The position numbers and the translations under genes were made by a program. Below, piece after piece: positions 7,593 through 14,546 of a stretch of 20,454 nt of DNA. Numbering within the stretch: the stretch's first letter is position 1; each line of letters begins with the position of its first letter. The stretch is from a virus, in the IMG/VR virus record IMGVR_UViG_3300042731_003602, positions 1 to 20,454 of that record; one strand, 5' to 3'. The notes under the pieces are model-generated. The model was given only the letters and a program-made list of their open reading frames with translations. It had not been told where the DNA came from and did no database searches.

Positions 7593-8389
7593 TCTGCTAT
7601 GCCCGCTGTGACCTCCTTGGGTCGCCATGGCTCATGCGAAACAACATAGGTCGATGAATCAATCATTATATTACCAAGGCTTACAACCGTGAGGTTTTGA
7701 TCTGCTAACTTTTTACCATCTAAGTAATCACAAAAATCACCAACAACTATTTCATGGCTTCTTACTTTTTGTGCATAATGAGCCAACTCATAAAGTGTAT
7801 CGAACTCCGCAGGCGCGCCCGCGCGTAAATCTAATATTCTTTGATCAACTATGCCATTTGCTAAACTAACAACACTAGAATATGTACCTACATTTATACT
7901 TGGCTTGAAATCACCTATTAAGGCAGAAGGGATAACACTTCGTGCCATAGTTCCTTGACCAAGAAAGGTTATTTGACCACCCATAGCTTGCTCAACTATG
8001 GCTAACTCTAATATCAAATCTACATTGCCCTGTTCTTCAGCTAATCTTTGAGCGGCATCCGTATTAAGCAACAATGTACCAACATACATAATATCGCCAT
8101 CTTCATCCATTTTTTCATCCCACTCATCTATGTAGGATAAATAATCACCATATGGATCGTCAGAATTTTTTAACGCAAAGACTATTTTAGACTTTTGGTC
8201 TAACTGATAATAATTGGATACATTTTCACTATCTTCTGTGCGATAATCGCTCCTTAAATGAATGCGTACCTCTAATGTATCGCCTTGAATAAAACTATAT
8301 TCCTCTGAAGTATTATCGCCCTTGGACAACACAAAGGCACTTGTGGGGGAATCTAAGTTTATAAATATATCTCTATGGAAAGACTTCAT
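7589..8389 (-). CDS. possible baseplate or tail-tip protein, unknown
   Basis: 266 aa. The opening FHRDIFINLDSPTSAFVL … YSFIQGDTLEVRIHLRSDY has the 'I-x-G-D-T-x-x-x-x-I-x-L' pattern of N-terminal domains of several phage baseplate/upper-fibre proteins. The middle (VFALKNSDDPYGDYLSYIDEW…) is acidic and β-rich, followed by helix AQRLAEEQGNVDLILELAIVEQ and a C-terminal part with LRAGAPAEFDTLYELAHYAQKV. That last piece is like the 'dt..El' helix found before collagen-like or fibre regions. No enzyme motif. Starts in an ATGA overlap with the joining protein and ends in one with the next gene (ATGA at 7589-7592). First gene of the adsorption block; it may anchor the fibres that follow. Identity is tentative. 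Confidence 0.5.
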   Translation of the reverse strand: MKSFHRDIFINLDSPTSAFVLSKGDNTSEEYSFIQGDTLEVRIHLRSDYRTEDSENVSNYYQLDQKSKIVFALKNSDDPYGDYLSYIDEWDEKMDEDGDIMYVGTLLLNTDAAQRLAEEQGNVDLILELAIVEQAMGGQITFLGQGTMARSVIPSALIGDFKPSINVGTYSSVVSLANGIVDQRILDLRAGAPAEFDTLYELAHYAQKVRSHEIVVGDFCDYLDGKKLADQNLTVVSLGNIMIDSSTYVVSHEPWRPKEVTAGIAE

Positions 8390-8700
8390 CTTTCTGCTAC
8401 CCCCACATATTCTATTGTCATAAGCGGATTACCTCCCGAGGTATTTATTGCGTGTACCCGTACCGCCTTATTATCTACTAATATTTTTTCGCCTAACTTT
8501 GGAACATAATTAAGGCTTTCTTTTTTAACTATTATAGCTCCATCAGCTTGCTCTGTAACACCACCTATATCTAGCTGAGCTAATGTTTCTGCCTCTGCGG
8601 GTAGTGCCGAGATTACTTGTCCCGACACTACCGCATTGACTTTTAAATATAGTAAGTGATCCTCAAAAGCATCTGCTATAAAAGATGTTATAGCACTCAC
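8386..8700 (-). CDS. head-tail joining protein, FII-like
   Basis: 104 aa starting at a GTG (no usable in-frame ATG nearby). The pattern is a helical N-terminus (ITSFIADAFEDHLLYL), then β-rich sequence with IIVKKESLNYVPKLGEKILVDNKAVRVHAINTSGGNPLMTIEYVG: 'v.v…P.l..G..v.vdg..y.V……G…l.l.yvg'. This is the shape of the small head-tail joining family that includes lambda gpFII, which caps the connector and provides the tail attachment surface. Its place just after the head genes supports this. The stop forms an ATGA overlap with the next gene, so the two are probably translated in step. Specific identity as the FII homologue is moderate. Confidence 0.6.
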   Translation of the reverse strand: MSAITSFIADAFEDHLLYLKVNAVVSGQVISALPAEAETLAQLDIGGVTEQADGAIIVKKESLNYVPKLGEKILVDNKAVRVHAINTSGGNPLMTIEYVGVAER

Positions 8701-8723
8701 TTCTCATTTCTACCAAGATAACA

Positions 8724-9821
8724 TTAAGAACCTGTTTCGTCCTCAAGATCAAGGTCGCCTACTTCATAGAAGGCATTGATCGTATAAGTCTGACGAAGGC
8801 GAGTACCCGCTTGGTCGATAACGAGAGTAGGATTACCTCTGTTGGTGATAAAATTCTCAGGTTGTTGCTCAACGGATTGTCCCGATACATGCTGAACATA
8901 AGACTCAAGCATACCCCAAACAATCTTTCTAGCATCCCCAACCTCAGAATCAAGAAGGCTATGAACATCAGATACTTTCAAACAAATGTAAGAAGAATTG
9001 AAATCTAAATCAGAAGCAACAAGGTCAGCACCACCACTAAGGCTTGTCTTGGCAACTGCACTTGGTACACTTGTGTCACCGCCACTTGCACTAACTACGG
9101 CAGAAGTTTCTTCGGTGTTATTAATAAGATTAACAATAGCTTGGATGCCATTAACGGGATTTTGACCCGCAGGCTCAGAACCTCCCGCTAGAGAGAATTG
9201 AGAATTTACTGCTTGATTTCCGTCAGTTCCTGAAGCAGGAGCGCTCACATCAACAAGAGCGGTCAAAGAGGCATACCAAGAGGTAAGGCTGTCAGTTAAA
9301 AGGTCATAGATGTCTTGATTGGTATAACCCGATCCACCATTGCCAGTAGCAATGTCATCCACCAAACAAACTGCAATGTCTCCATCAGTAGAATTAACTT
9401 TAACTTCGTTTTGGCTTACATCTACAACATTGTCAATGACACTAAACTGAATATCGTCTCCATAGGTACCGATATTTTTAGCAGTAATAGAAAATGAACT
9501 ATTATAAGTAGCGGTAGACTTCGTTCCACCGAAAGCGGCAACAAACGAATCACGAAAGGATACGACAATCTCGCCTGTGCTTGCGTCATAGTCTGCACGG
9601 TCAGAACCTCCGTTATTATCTATAACAGTAAGGCTAAGATCATTTCCTGAAGCTCCCGCTTCATTTGCTTCAATCGTTACTTTGGTGCTAGCACTTCCTG
9701 CATAAATATCCAACTTGGATTTTTGGGAAGGAGAGCCAATTACTTCATTGAGATCACCTTGGTCATTGGTGGTGAGATTAACTAAAGACGGATAAACGTC
9801 TGATGTATTTACTTGTGCCAT
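8724..9821 (-). CDS. virion protein with internally duplicated β-domain, possible tail or decoration protein
   Basis: 365 aa. Two copies of a β-repeat are visible: residues 47-69 (VTIEANEAGASGNDLSLTVI…) and 109-131 (SFSITAKNIGTYGDDIQFSV…), each with an I-x-A-x-x-x-G-x-x-G-[ND]-D-[LI] core and VIDN. Later LAGGS (211-215) and LSGGAD (261-266) look like paired ends of such modules. The last 95 residues form a different domain: ICLKVSDVHSLLDSEVGDARKIVWGMLESY … RLRQTYTINAFYE. The 'TA…G..GN.I' repeat ending in 'LsGG' is common in phage tail and baseplate-associated proteins; exact role is unknown. It lies between the capsid and connector genes, so a major tail or neck protein, or a capsid decoration, are all possible. 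The start at 9821 has only an A-tract before it, no ribosome site. Confidence 0.6.
   Translation of the reverse strand: MAQVNTSDVYPSLVNLTTNDQGDLNEVIGSPSQKSKLDIYAGSASTKVTIEANEAGASGNDLSLTVIDNNGGSDRADYDASTGEIVVSFRDSFVAAFGGTKSTATYNSSFSITAKNIGTYGDDIQFSVIDNVVDVSQNEVKVNSTDGDIAVCLVDDIATGNGGSGYTNQDIYDLLTDSLTSWYASLTALVDVSAPASGTDGNQAVNSQFSLAGGSEPAGQNPVNGIQAIVNLINNTEETSAVVSASGGDTSVPSAVAKTSLSGGADLVASDLDFNSSYICLKVSDVHSLLDSEVGDARKIVWGMLESYVQHVSGQSVEQQPENFITNRGNPTLVIDQAGTRLRQTYTINAFYEVGDLDLEDETGS
9429..9497 (-). repeat. second copy of the 'A-G-x-x-G-N-D' β-repeat
   Basis: Codes for residues 109-131 of the duplicated virion protein; partner of 9615-9686. Here the invariant asparagine of the GN pair is replaced by aspartate. 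Confidence 0.6.
9615..9686 (-). repeat. first copy of the 'A-G-x-x-G-N-D' β-repeat
   Basis: Codes for residues 46-69 of the duplicated virion protein; shares the pattern [VS]-x-I-x-A-x-x-x-G-x-x-G-[ND]-D-[LI]-x-[LF]-x-VIDN with the second copy at 9429-9497. The DNA itself is diverged, so this is an old protein-level duplication. Confidence 0.6.
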
Positions 9822-9851
9822 TTTTTTTAAGATTAGAGGTTAAATTATTGA

Positions 9852-10106
9852 TTAATGATCTAGTCTGCGATACTTGATGAGCCTTCCTTTTGCATACCAC
9901 ATAACCCACCTATATTTTGTGTCTTCTGTGGTGCTATCGGAATCGATGTCATTTGACTGCTGATTTAACTGACACCTATGCTCAAAGAGGGTGTTTGCCG
10001 CATCAGCATTATCGAATACCGATGCAGATAATGTGCCCTTTGAACCGTCGGAGGTATTAGCAGTCTCCGAGAGAATTACATGGGTGTTTAATGCGTTAGC
10101 CAACAT
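9852..10106 (-). CDS. small protein downstream of the capsid gene, unknown
   Basis: 84 aa, starting two bases after the capsid stop with no clear ribosome site, so probably translated by coupling. The N-terminal two-thirds is polar (ANTSDGSKGTLSASVFDNADAANTLFEHRCQL). The end is striking: YRWVMWYAKGRLIKYRRLDH, a Trp/Tyr/Arg-rich strand-like tail. No membrane segment or known motif. Position matches that of small head-completion or decoration proteins (for example lambda FI or D-like genes), but there is no recognisable similarity. A 30-base gap follows with no visible signal. Confidence 0.6.
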   Translation of the reverse strand: MLANALNTHVILSETANTSDGSKGTLSASVFDNADAANTLFEHRCQLNQQSNDIDSDSTTEDTKYRWVMWYAKGRLIKYRRLDH

Positions 10107-10108
10107 GA

Positions 10109-11071
10109 TTAAGATACATCAAGAGTAAAGATGCGGTTGGTAGTGCTGTCTTTTGGTGCTTCAAGACCATACATAATGGTAAGTGCATATTGCTCTTTAG
10201 CATCAAATACATCATACTTTCTGCGAAGCTGTAGTGAGAGACCGCTTGATGGCTCGGTTGCATTTGCGATATCACCAATTTGCATTGAAGCATCAGCAAA
10301 CTCAGGTAAACGATTTACCATAGCAAGAGAACCTTCATATCCCGCAAGAACTTTGTCTCCTCCTGTTAGACCTCCCAATCCATTATAAGTATAAATTGAA
10401 AAACCTCCGAGGGTTTGATCGACTAACGCACGATTAATGCCAGGTTTAATATCATAAGTGGCATTACTAATCGTGGTAAGTGTTTTGAGCAACTGATAAT
10501 ATACAGAATGATCAATAACCATCCATCTGCCACTCTTGGGCATATTCTCATCATCCATGTGCTTCGCAACATCGAAAATATTTTCTACATCAAAAGATGC
10601 TAAAGGAATCTGTGTAGAATTGAGCTTGGTATCATTAGCAAAAGCTTTTTCCAACAAATCTTCAGTAACTTTTTGACCCAATGCATGAGCGGCATATTTG
10701 GCGGCTTCAGCAATATAAGAAACTGAAGTTTGCTCACGCTCAAGGTCTGTGAGGTGGAATTTGATATATTTGTGCTGATCAAGCGTAATTGTTACAGGCT
10801 CGGCATCTTGCTCTTCAGAACCATCATTGTAGCTGTGAGTATTGCTGTTTCCTGCATCATTCCAATCGACTACTTCACTCTTACTCCGAGTAGCGAAGAT
10901 TCTTGTTTGGATGCTTTGGTTGAAGCGCATGGCTTCTCCACCAAAATCACGATGGATTGATCCGAGGATTCCTAAGTCTTGAATAAAGGTATCAAGTGCC
11001 TCTTGAAGAATGATGTCAACGGTAAGGTTGCCATTCGGATATTTGTTGGTGATACTATCTAAGTTAGCCAT
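10109..11071 (-). CDS. major capsid protein
   Basis: 320 aa. Placed after protease and scaffold, the standard site of the coat gene. The sequence has coat-like features: an N-terminal helix (VDIILQEALDTFIQDL), then EAMRFNQSIQTRIFATR, VTITLDQHKYIKFHLTDLEREQT, a long helix YIAEAAKYAAHALGQKVTEDLLEKAF, a 'GRWMVIDHSVYYQLL' strand/helix, GGFSIYTYNGL, KVLAGYEGSLAMVNRLPEF, and a C-terminal basic RRKYDVFDAKEQYALTIMYGLEA. The order 'tldqhK…f.ltD.e … vt.dl … vid…y..Ll … g.f.iy.sn' is what I know from HK97-fold coat proteins of the P22/lambda-E-like groups. I see no delta-domain coiled coil, in line with a separate scaffold gene. It ends two bases before the next start. Confidence 0.85.
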   Translation of the reverse strand: MANLDSITNKYPNGNLTVDIILQEALDTFIQDLGILGSIHRDFGGEAMRFNQSIQTRIFATRSKSEVVDWNDAGNSNTHSYNDGSEEQDAEPVTITLDQHKYIKFHLTDLEREQTSVSYIAEAAKYAAHALGQKVTEDLLEKAFANDTKLNSTQIPLASFDVENIFDVAKHMDDENMPKSGRWMVIDHSVYYQLLKTLTTISNATYDIKPGINRALVDQTLGGFSIYTYNGLGGLTGGDKVLAGYEGSLAMVNRLPEFADASMQIGDIANATEPSSGLSLQLRRKYDVFDAKEQYALTIMYGLEAPKDSTTNRIFTLDVS

Positions 11072-11493
11072 TATTTAAGTCCTCCAAGGATTTTTTCTTT
11101 GTGTTGACGATAAAAATTAGTTTTTTCGATTGGGTCGGAAATTTCTCCCCATGCTTTAACATGGTCAAACTCCTCTTGCTCTGACTGAAGACTTACTGGC
11201 TCTACGCCAATTTCATTAAGTTTTTCAGAAACTTTTTTCTCTAAGGCTTCTTCTTCGAGGGTAAGTGAACGAACTTGCTCTTCTAACTCCTCATTTTCCG
11301 AAACCTTAGTATCAAGCTCTTCCTCTAAAGAAGTTTTTTCTTCTTTAACTTTTTCGAGCTCTTCTGACTTCTCAGAAGCTTCTAGGGTTAATTTCTCAAT
11401 TTTTTCACTAGCTTCGTCTAAAAGTTCTTTTAAAGAAGATACTTCACCTAACAAAGTTTCATGCTCCTCAATGATATTTTTTGCTTCACTCAT
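11071..11493 (-). CDS. coiled-coil scaffolding-type protein
   Basis: 140 aa from the ATG at 11493 (a GTG immediately before it is an alternative). Residues about 8-95 are an almost uninterrupted acidic coiled coil rich in E, K, L and S with clear heptads (LKELLDEASEKIEKLTLEAS, then EELEKVKEEKTSLEEEL). The C-terminal 45 residues are more mixed (HVKAWGEISDPIEKTNFYRQHKEKIL). Position between the S49 protease and the major capsid protein, plus this composition, fits a scaffold that shapes the prohead and is then removed or cleaved. The C-terminal 'W-x-x-x-x-D-x-x-E-K-x-x-F-Y-R-x-H' piece resembles the ends of capsid-adjacent proteins in other phages and could be the capsid-binding part. The stop overlaps the capsid start by one base (TAATG). 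Function is inferred from composition and place. Confidence 0.7.
   Translation of the reverse strand: MSEAKNIIEEHETLLGEVSSLKELLDEASEKIEKLTLEASEKSEELEKVKEEKTSLEEELDTKVSENEELEEQVRSLTLEEEALEKKVSEKLNEIGVEPVSLQSEQEEFDHVKAWGEISDPIEKTNFYRQHKEKILGGLK
11080..11085 (-). promoter_or_regulatory. strong ribosome binding site of the major capsid gene
   Basis: GGAGGA lies eight bases before the capsid ATG, inside the last codons of the scaffold gene. It is among the closest matches to a full Shine-Dalgarno in the window, consistent with the need for many capsid copies. The scaffold stop and capsid start overlap as TAATG. Confidence 0.7.
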
Positions 11494-11521
11494 CACAATA
11501 GCTTTTTTGTCTCCATCAATT

Positions 11522-12361
11522 TTAATATTTATTTTTTTCTACTTGGTATGCGAGCATTTGATACGCATCCTTAAAACTTCCAATTACATCCACAAGTTGC
11601 ACGCCCTTCGCTCTTCTTCCGAGGTACACTTGTCCTTGCATTGCCTTTGCGGGAATATCTTTTCTAGCTGACAATACAGAATTTTTAAAATCTTCATATA
11701 TATCTTGCACCATCTCTCTTAAGTATTCTTTTTGATCATCAGTCAATGCTGTTCCATCAAATCCCGCACCTTTATAAGTGGCTTCTTTATTTTTAATCAA
11801 CTCCACTTGTATGCCTTGAGCCTTATATGACTCACTACTATCAACTACAGGCAAATAAACACCGATTGATCCAACCTTTGAACTGCCCGAGGCAAATACT
11901 ACTGATGCTTGTGACCCCAACCAATATGCGGCACTTGCCATAGTACCTTCTACTGACGCATAAACAGGTTTTTTGTCATTAAGCATTGCTATTGCTTCTG
12001 CTGTTTCTGCTATTCCTGAAGCAGAACCTCCTCCTGAATCTATATCGAGCAATACTCCTTTTACTTGGTCATCTTCAGCTAGTGCTTCAATCTTATCTTT
12101 TAATGCAGAAGTGTCAGTCATCCCAAAGAACTTTGCTACTTGCTCTGGTATTCCTCTCATCAATGTGCCTTGAATTGGTACTACTGCAATATCTCCTTCG
12201 ACATAATCCCTTGCCACACTTTCCTCGATTTCTAGGTCATCCACCCGTCCATCTAAATCCAAATATTGCTCAAAGGTTAACTGCACACCAAGGTATGCAT
12301 TCTGCGTTATTAACCAAGGACTATTGATCAGATTCTCTTGTATCTTCGCTATCATCTTCAT
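11522..12361 (-). CDS. S49-family prohead protease (lambda gpC-like)
   Basis: 279 aa from the ATG at 12361, inside the end of the portal gene; an ATG two codons on (12355) is equally possible. Upstream in-frame codons to 12409 include only a TTG start. Serine peptidase of the SppA/ClpP fold that cleaves scaffold and/or portal during head assembly. Seen: VEGDIAVVPIQGTLM, the substrate-binding LLDIDSGGGSA, then VEGTMASAAYWLGSQA, which holds the nucleophile serine (in ASAAY). After SSKVGSIGVY, one of the lysines in LIKNKEATYKGAG should be the general base. No signal peptide or membrane segment is present, as expected of a phage rather than a cellular SppA. Unlike lambda C/Nu3, the scaffold is in a separate downstream gene and not nested. 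Confidence 0.92.
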   Translation of the reverse strand: MKMIAKIQENLINSPWLITQNAYLGVQLTFEQYLDLDGRVDDLEIEESVARDYVEGDIAVVPIQGTLMRGIPEQVAKFFGMTDTSALKDKIEALAEDDQVKGVLLDIDSGGGSASGIAETAEAIAMLNDKKPVYASVEGTMASAAYWLGSQASVVFASGSSKVGSIGVYLPVVDSSESYKAQGIQVELIKNKEATYKGAGFDGTALTDDQKEYLREMVQDIYEDFKNSVLSARKDIPAKAMQGQVYLGRRAKGVQLVDVIGSFKDAYQMLAYQVEKNKY

Positions 12362-13799
12362 TTGATTCTTGTGGTAACATTGTGTCTCCTTGCGACAAAA
12401 GACTAACAATTATATTTCGGTCTACACCTAATTCTTCAGCTAACATATCTGCTTTCTCAAACATATATTTAATTTCTTTAGCTCTTTGCTGACATTCAGA
12501 CTGCCAATCTAAACCTCTCTTCCCGAAGTGTTCTCGGAGCGTCATTAAGCCCGCAGACACATCTTCTCTTTCTTGCATCATCTCCCTGCCCGCATCGATT
12601 GTTAATTGGGCGGGGGCTTGGATTCTGCATTTATACCAATTTTTCATTGGAGCTATCTTGCCCGCATCGATTGCATCAGCAATTACCATAGCCCATACCT
12701 TTTTCACAAATTTATAAAACAATCTTTGTCGTTCATTAAATCTTCTTTGGGCTTTTCCCATTATGAATCTTTGTGCGGGTCCCGTGATTCCCGCAGGATG
12801 CCACAAAAACTCATATGGCAAACCCATACCAACAGCAAACTCCCTAATTAAAAACTCTAGGAATCCTTGGAATGTTGGAGATGGTCGATTATAAGAAAAA
12901 GGTGTCAACTTTTCCCCCTTTTTAAGTACGGGGATACTACCGCTTTGAACATCACTAACAGTCAATCTTGTGGCATTTTCTTCTATATCTTTAATATTCC
13001 ATGCATCGGGGTCTGCTTCTCCTGTCTCAGACTCCAAAACGGCGGCAATGGTTGATAGGTTTTTAACACCCTCTTTTTCGTAATTAAGAATATCCTTAAT
13101 ATCACGGACATGGTTGATTGCATGCTTAATTGCGGGTAACCCTCTTTGCTGATCTGCTCTTTCGGGGTCATACAAAAGCATCATTGCTGACGCAGGAATC
13201 CTTTTTGCCTTCGTTGTTTTCGGATAAAATTCACCACGAATAGATTCGTCGCTAACCAAATAATGAGTAGCTCTACCATATTTATTTGTTTTTACTCCAT
13301 CTAAGAACCCTTTGTCTGATTCTATAAAATCTCCAATTCTGTGTGACTCAATTAACTGCAATCTGAATCCCGCAGCCCTTACAAAAGCAATCCCAATATC
13401 GCCATCTCTGTCTATGGCTATCGAGGCTAATCTTTGCAACTCCTCAAATCCATACCTTTGACCCACATCCGCATGAGTAGACCAATCTTGGAATAATGCC
13501 TCTGCCTCCATGTTCCAATAAGCATCATCAGAGACAGCTTGGGGGGTCAGGGGAAACGAATATCGTGCTAAATCATTTATGGCACATCTTACAATTCCAT
13601 CATTGTCATATAAATACCTAGATAAAGAAGCCATTTCTTTACGGCTCCAACTAGAATTAGACCTAGCAGATTTAAATGTGTATGGTATATTTTTTCTGTG
13701 CCTAGACCTTTGGATGCCCTCCCAATATGTGGGATGGTATGACTTAGGATTACTAACATCCTGTTTTTGTTTTCTAAATAATTTGTCGAGCAAACTCAT
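12321..13799 (-). CDS. portal protein, lambda gpB-like
   Basis: 492 aa from the ATG at 13799, which overlaps the preceding stop as ATGA. An in-frame GTG at 13820 is a poorer choice. It forms the dodecameric channel at the capsid vertex through which DNA enters and leaves. Typical lambda-type portal segments are visible: an N-terminal basic part followed by the R-S-Y/N 'FKSARSNSSW' region, LLYDPERADQQRGLPAIKHA, the long helix VRDIKDILNYEKEG, and the C-terminal FLIREFAVGMGLPYEFLW with GPAQRFIMGKAQRRFNERQ. The acidic C-terminus (SNEDDSEDTRESDQ) overlaps the protease gene start. As in lambda, portal is directly followed by an S49 prohead protease, which supports both calls. Confidence 0.93.
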   Translation of the reverse strand: MSLLDKLFRKQKQDVSNPKSYHPTYWEGIQRSRHRKNIPYTFKSARSNSSWSRKEMASLSRYLYDNDGIVRCAINDLARYSFPLTPQAVSDDAYWNMEAEALFQDWSTHADVGQRYGFEELQRLASIAIDRDGDIGIAFVRAAGFRLQLIESHRIGDFIESDKGFLDGVKTNKYGRATHYLVSDESIRGEFYPKTTKAKRIPASAMMLLYDPERADQQRGLPAIKHAINHVRDIKDILNYEKEGVKNLSTIAAVLESETGEADPDAWNIKDIEENATRLTVSDVQSGSIPVLKKGEKLTPFSYNRPSPTFQGFLEFLIREFAVGMGLPYEFLWHPAGITGPAQRFIMGKAQRRFNERQRLFYKFVKKVWAMVIADAIDAGKIAPMKNWYKCRIQAPAQLTIDAGREMMQEREDVSAGLMTLREHFGKRGLDWQSECQQRAKEIKYMFEKADMLAEELGVDRNIIVSLLSQGDTMLPQESNEDDSEDTRESDQ

Positions 13800-14545
13800 T
13801 TTACTATAATTTTTCCCCACTCTGTTTCAGAAGTGAGCGGTGTCGTTGAATTACTTTTTTGGGAATCATGCACTACTCCCGAATAATCATAAATAGACCA
13901 CCTATTGTTTTCTTTTACAATTTGGTTTTGATAATCTTTATCAGCCCAATATCCATTAGTCAGATTAATAGTACTGACACCCCTATTGTAATAAAAGATG
14001 TCGTCATTGACTGAATTTCCAAATATCGGCGCAAGGTCAAAAACCTCAACCGAACCTAAAATTTCAATTTTTCGGGATGCCTTGATTCTTACGCCCTTAG
14101 AATTGTAGGCTTCATAATCGACATATTGCACACCTACATGATTCATAATTGGGTCACTTATTCTTGTGACTGTTAAATCGCCCTCTACGGGATCATAAGC
14201 TATTGCTCCCGTGTCTATAAACTCTTCCTCAGGGTAATAAGTTTCTTTACCATCCTTTAGCTTTATTACCATTCTTACTAAAGCGGGATTATGATTTGGA
14301 ACAAGTCTCTTAATTGACCTTCCATAAACTTCAGGCATGGCTTTCTTCAACGCATGCTCTACCTCTTTTAGTTCATGGACTATTTCATTGTACGACAATA
14401 GGGCTTTCTTGCCCATCTTACCGCCCATATCGACCTCTTCAAACCTTGATCCTAGTCGTGCCTTCTCTAGTGATTGCAACAACTGATCCCTAATACTATT
14501 TAGGTCAGAAACGGGCAACCCTACATAATGTCCTCTTATTACCAT
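13796..14545 (-). CDS. gpW-like head-tail connector with C-terminal extension
   Basis: 249 aa. Residues about 13-70 (LNSIRDQLLQSLEKARLGSR … SYNEIVHELKEVEHAL) have the helix-basic loop-helix pattern of the lambda gpW connector family. It also sits where gpW belongs, between terL and portal. Lambda gpW is only 68 aa, so about 175 residues are extra. The middle is β-rich. The end (about 185-245) contains TINLTNGYW…NNRWSIYD…SNSTTPL…EWGKI, an 'NG-Y … W-x-I … TP … W' pattern that I associate with small β-domains on phage surface proteins. The long tail may expose a domain at the neck, or the whole may be a connector adapted to a different portal. The start at 14545 follows the terL stop by one base; the stop makes an ATGA overlap with portal. 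The gpW assignment is moderate and the C-terminal domain is descriptive only. Confidence 0.6.
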   Translation of the reverse strand: MVIRGHYVGLPVSDLNSIRDQLLQSLEKARLGSRFEEVDMGGKMGKKALLSYNEIVHELKEVEHALKKAMPEVYGRSIKRLVPNHNPALVRMVIKLKDGKETYYPEEEFIDTGAIAYDPVEGDLTVTRISDPIMNHVGVQYVDYEAYNSKGVRIKASRKIEILGSVEVFDLAPIFGNSVNDDIFYYNRGVSTINLTNGYWADKDYQNQIVKENNRWSIYDYSGVVHDSQKSNSTTPLTSETEWGKIIVK

Positions 14546-14546
14546 C

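Noticed and set aside
11986-12327. Plus-strand open frame opposite the S49 protease
   Set aside because: Leu-rich antisense of a well-supported gene; no start signal and no domain.
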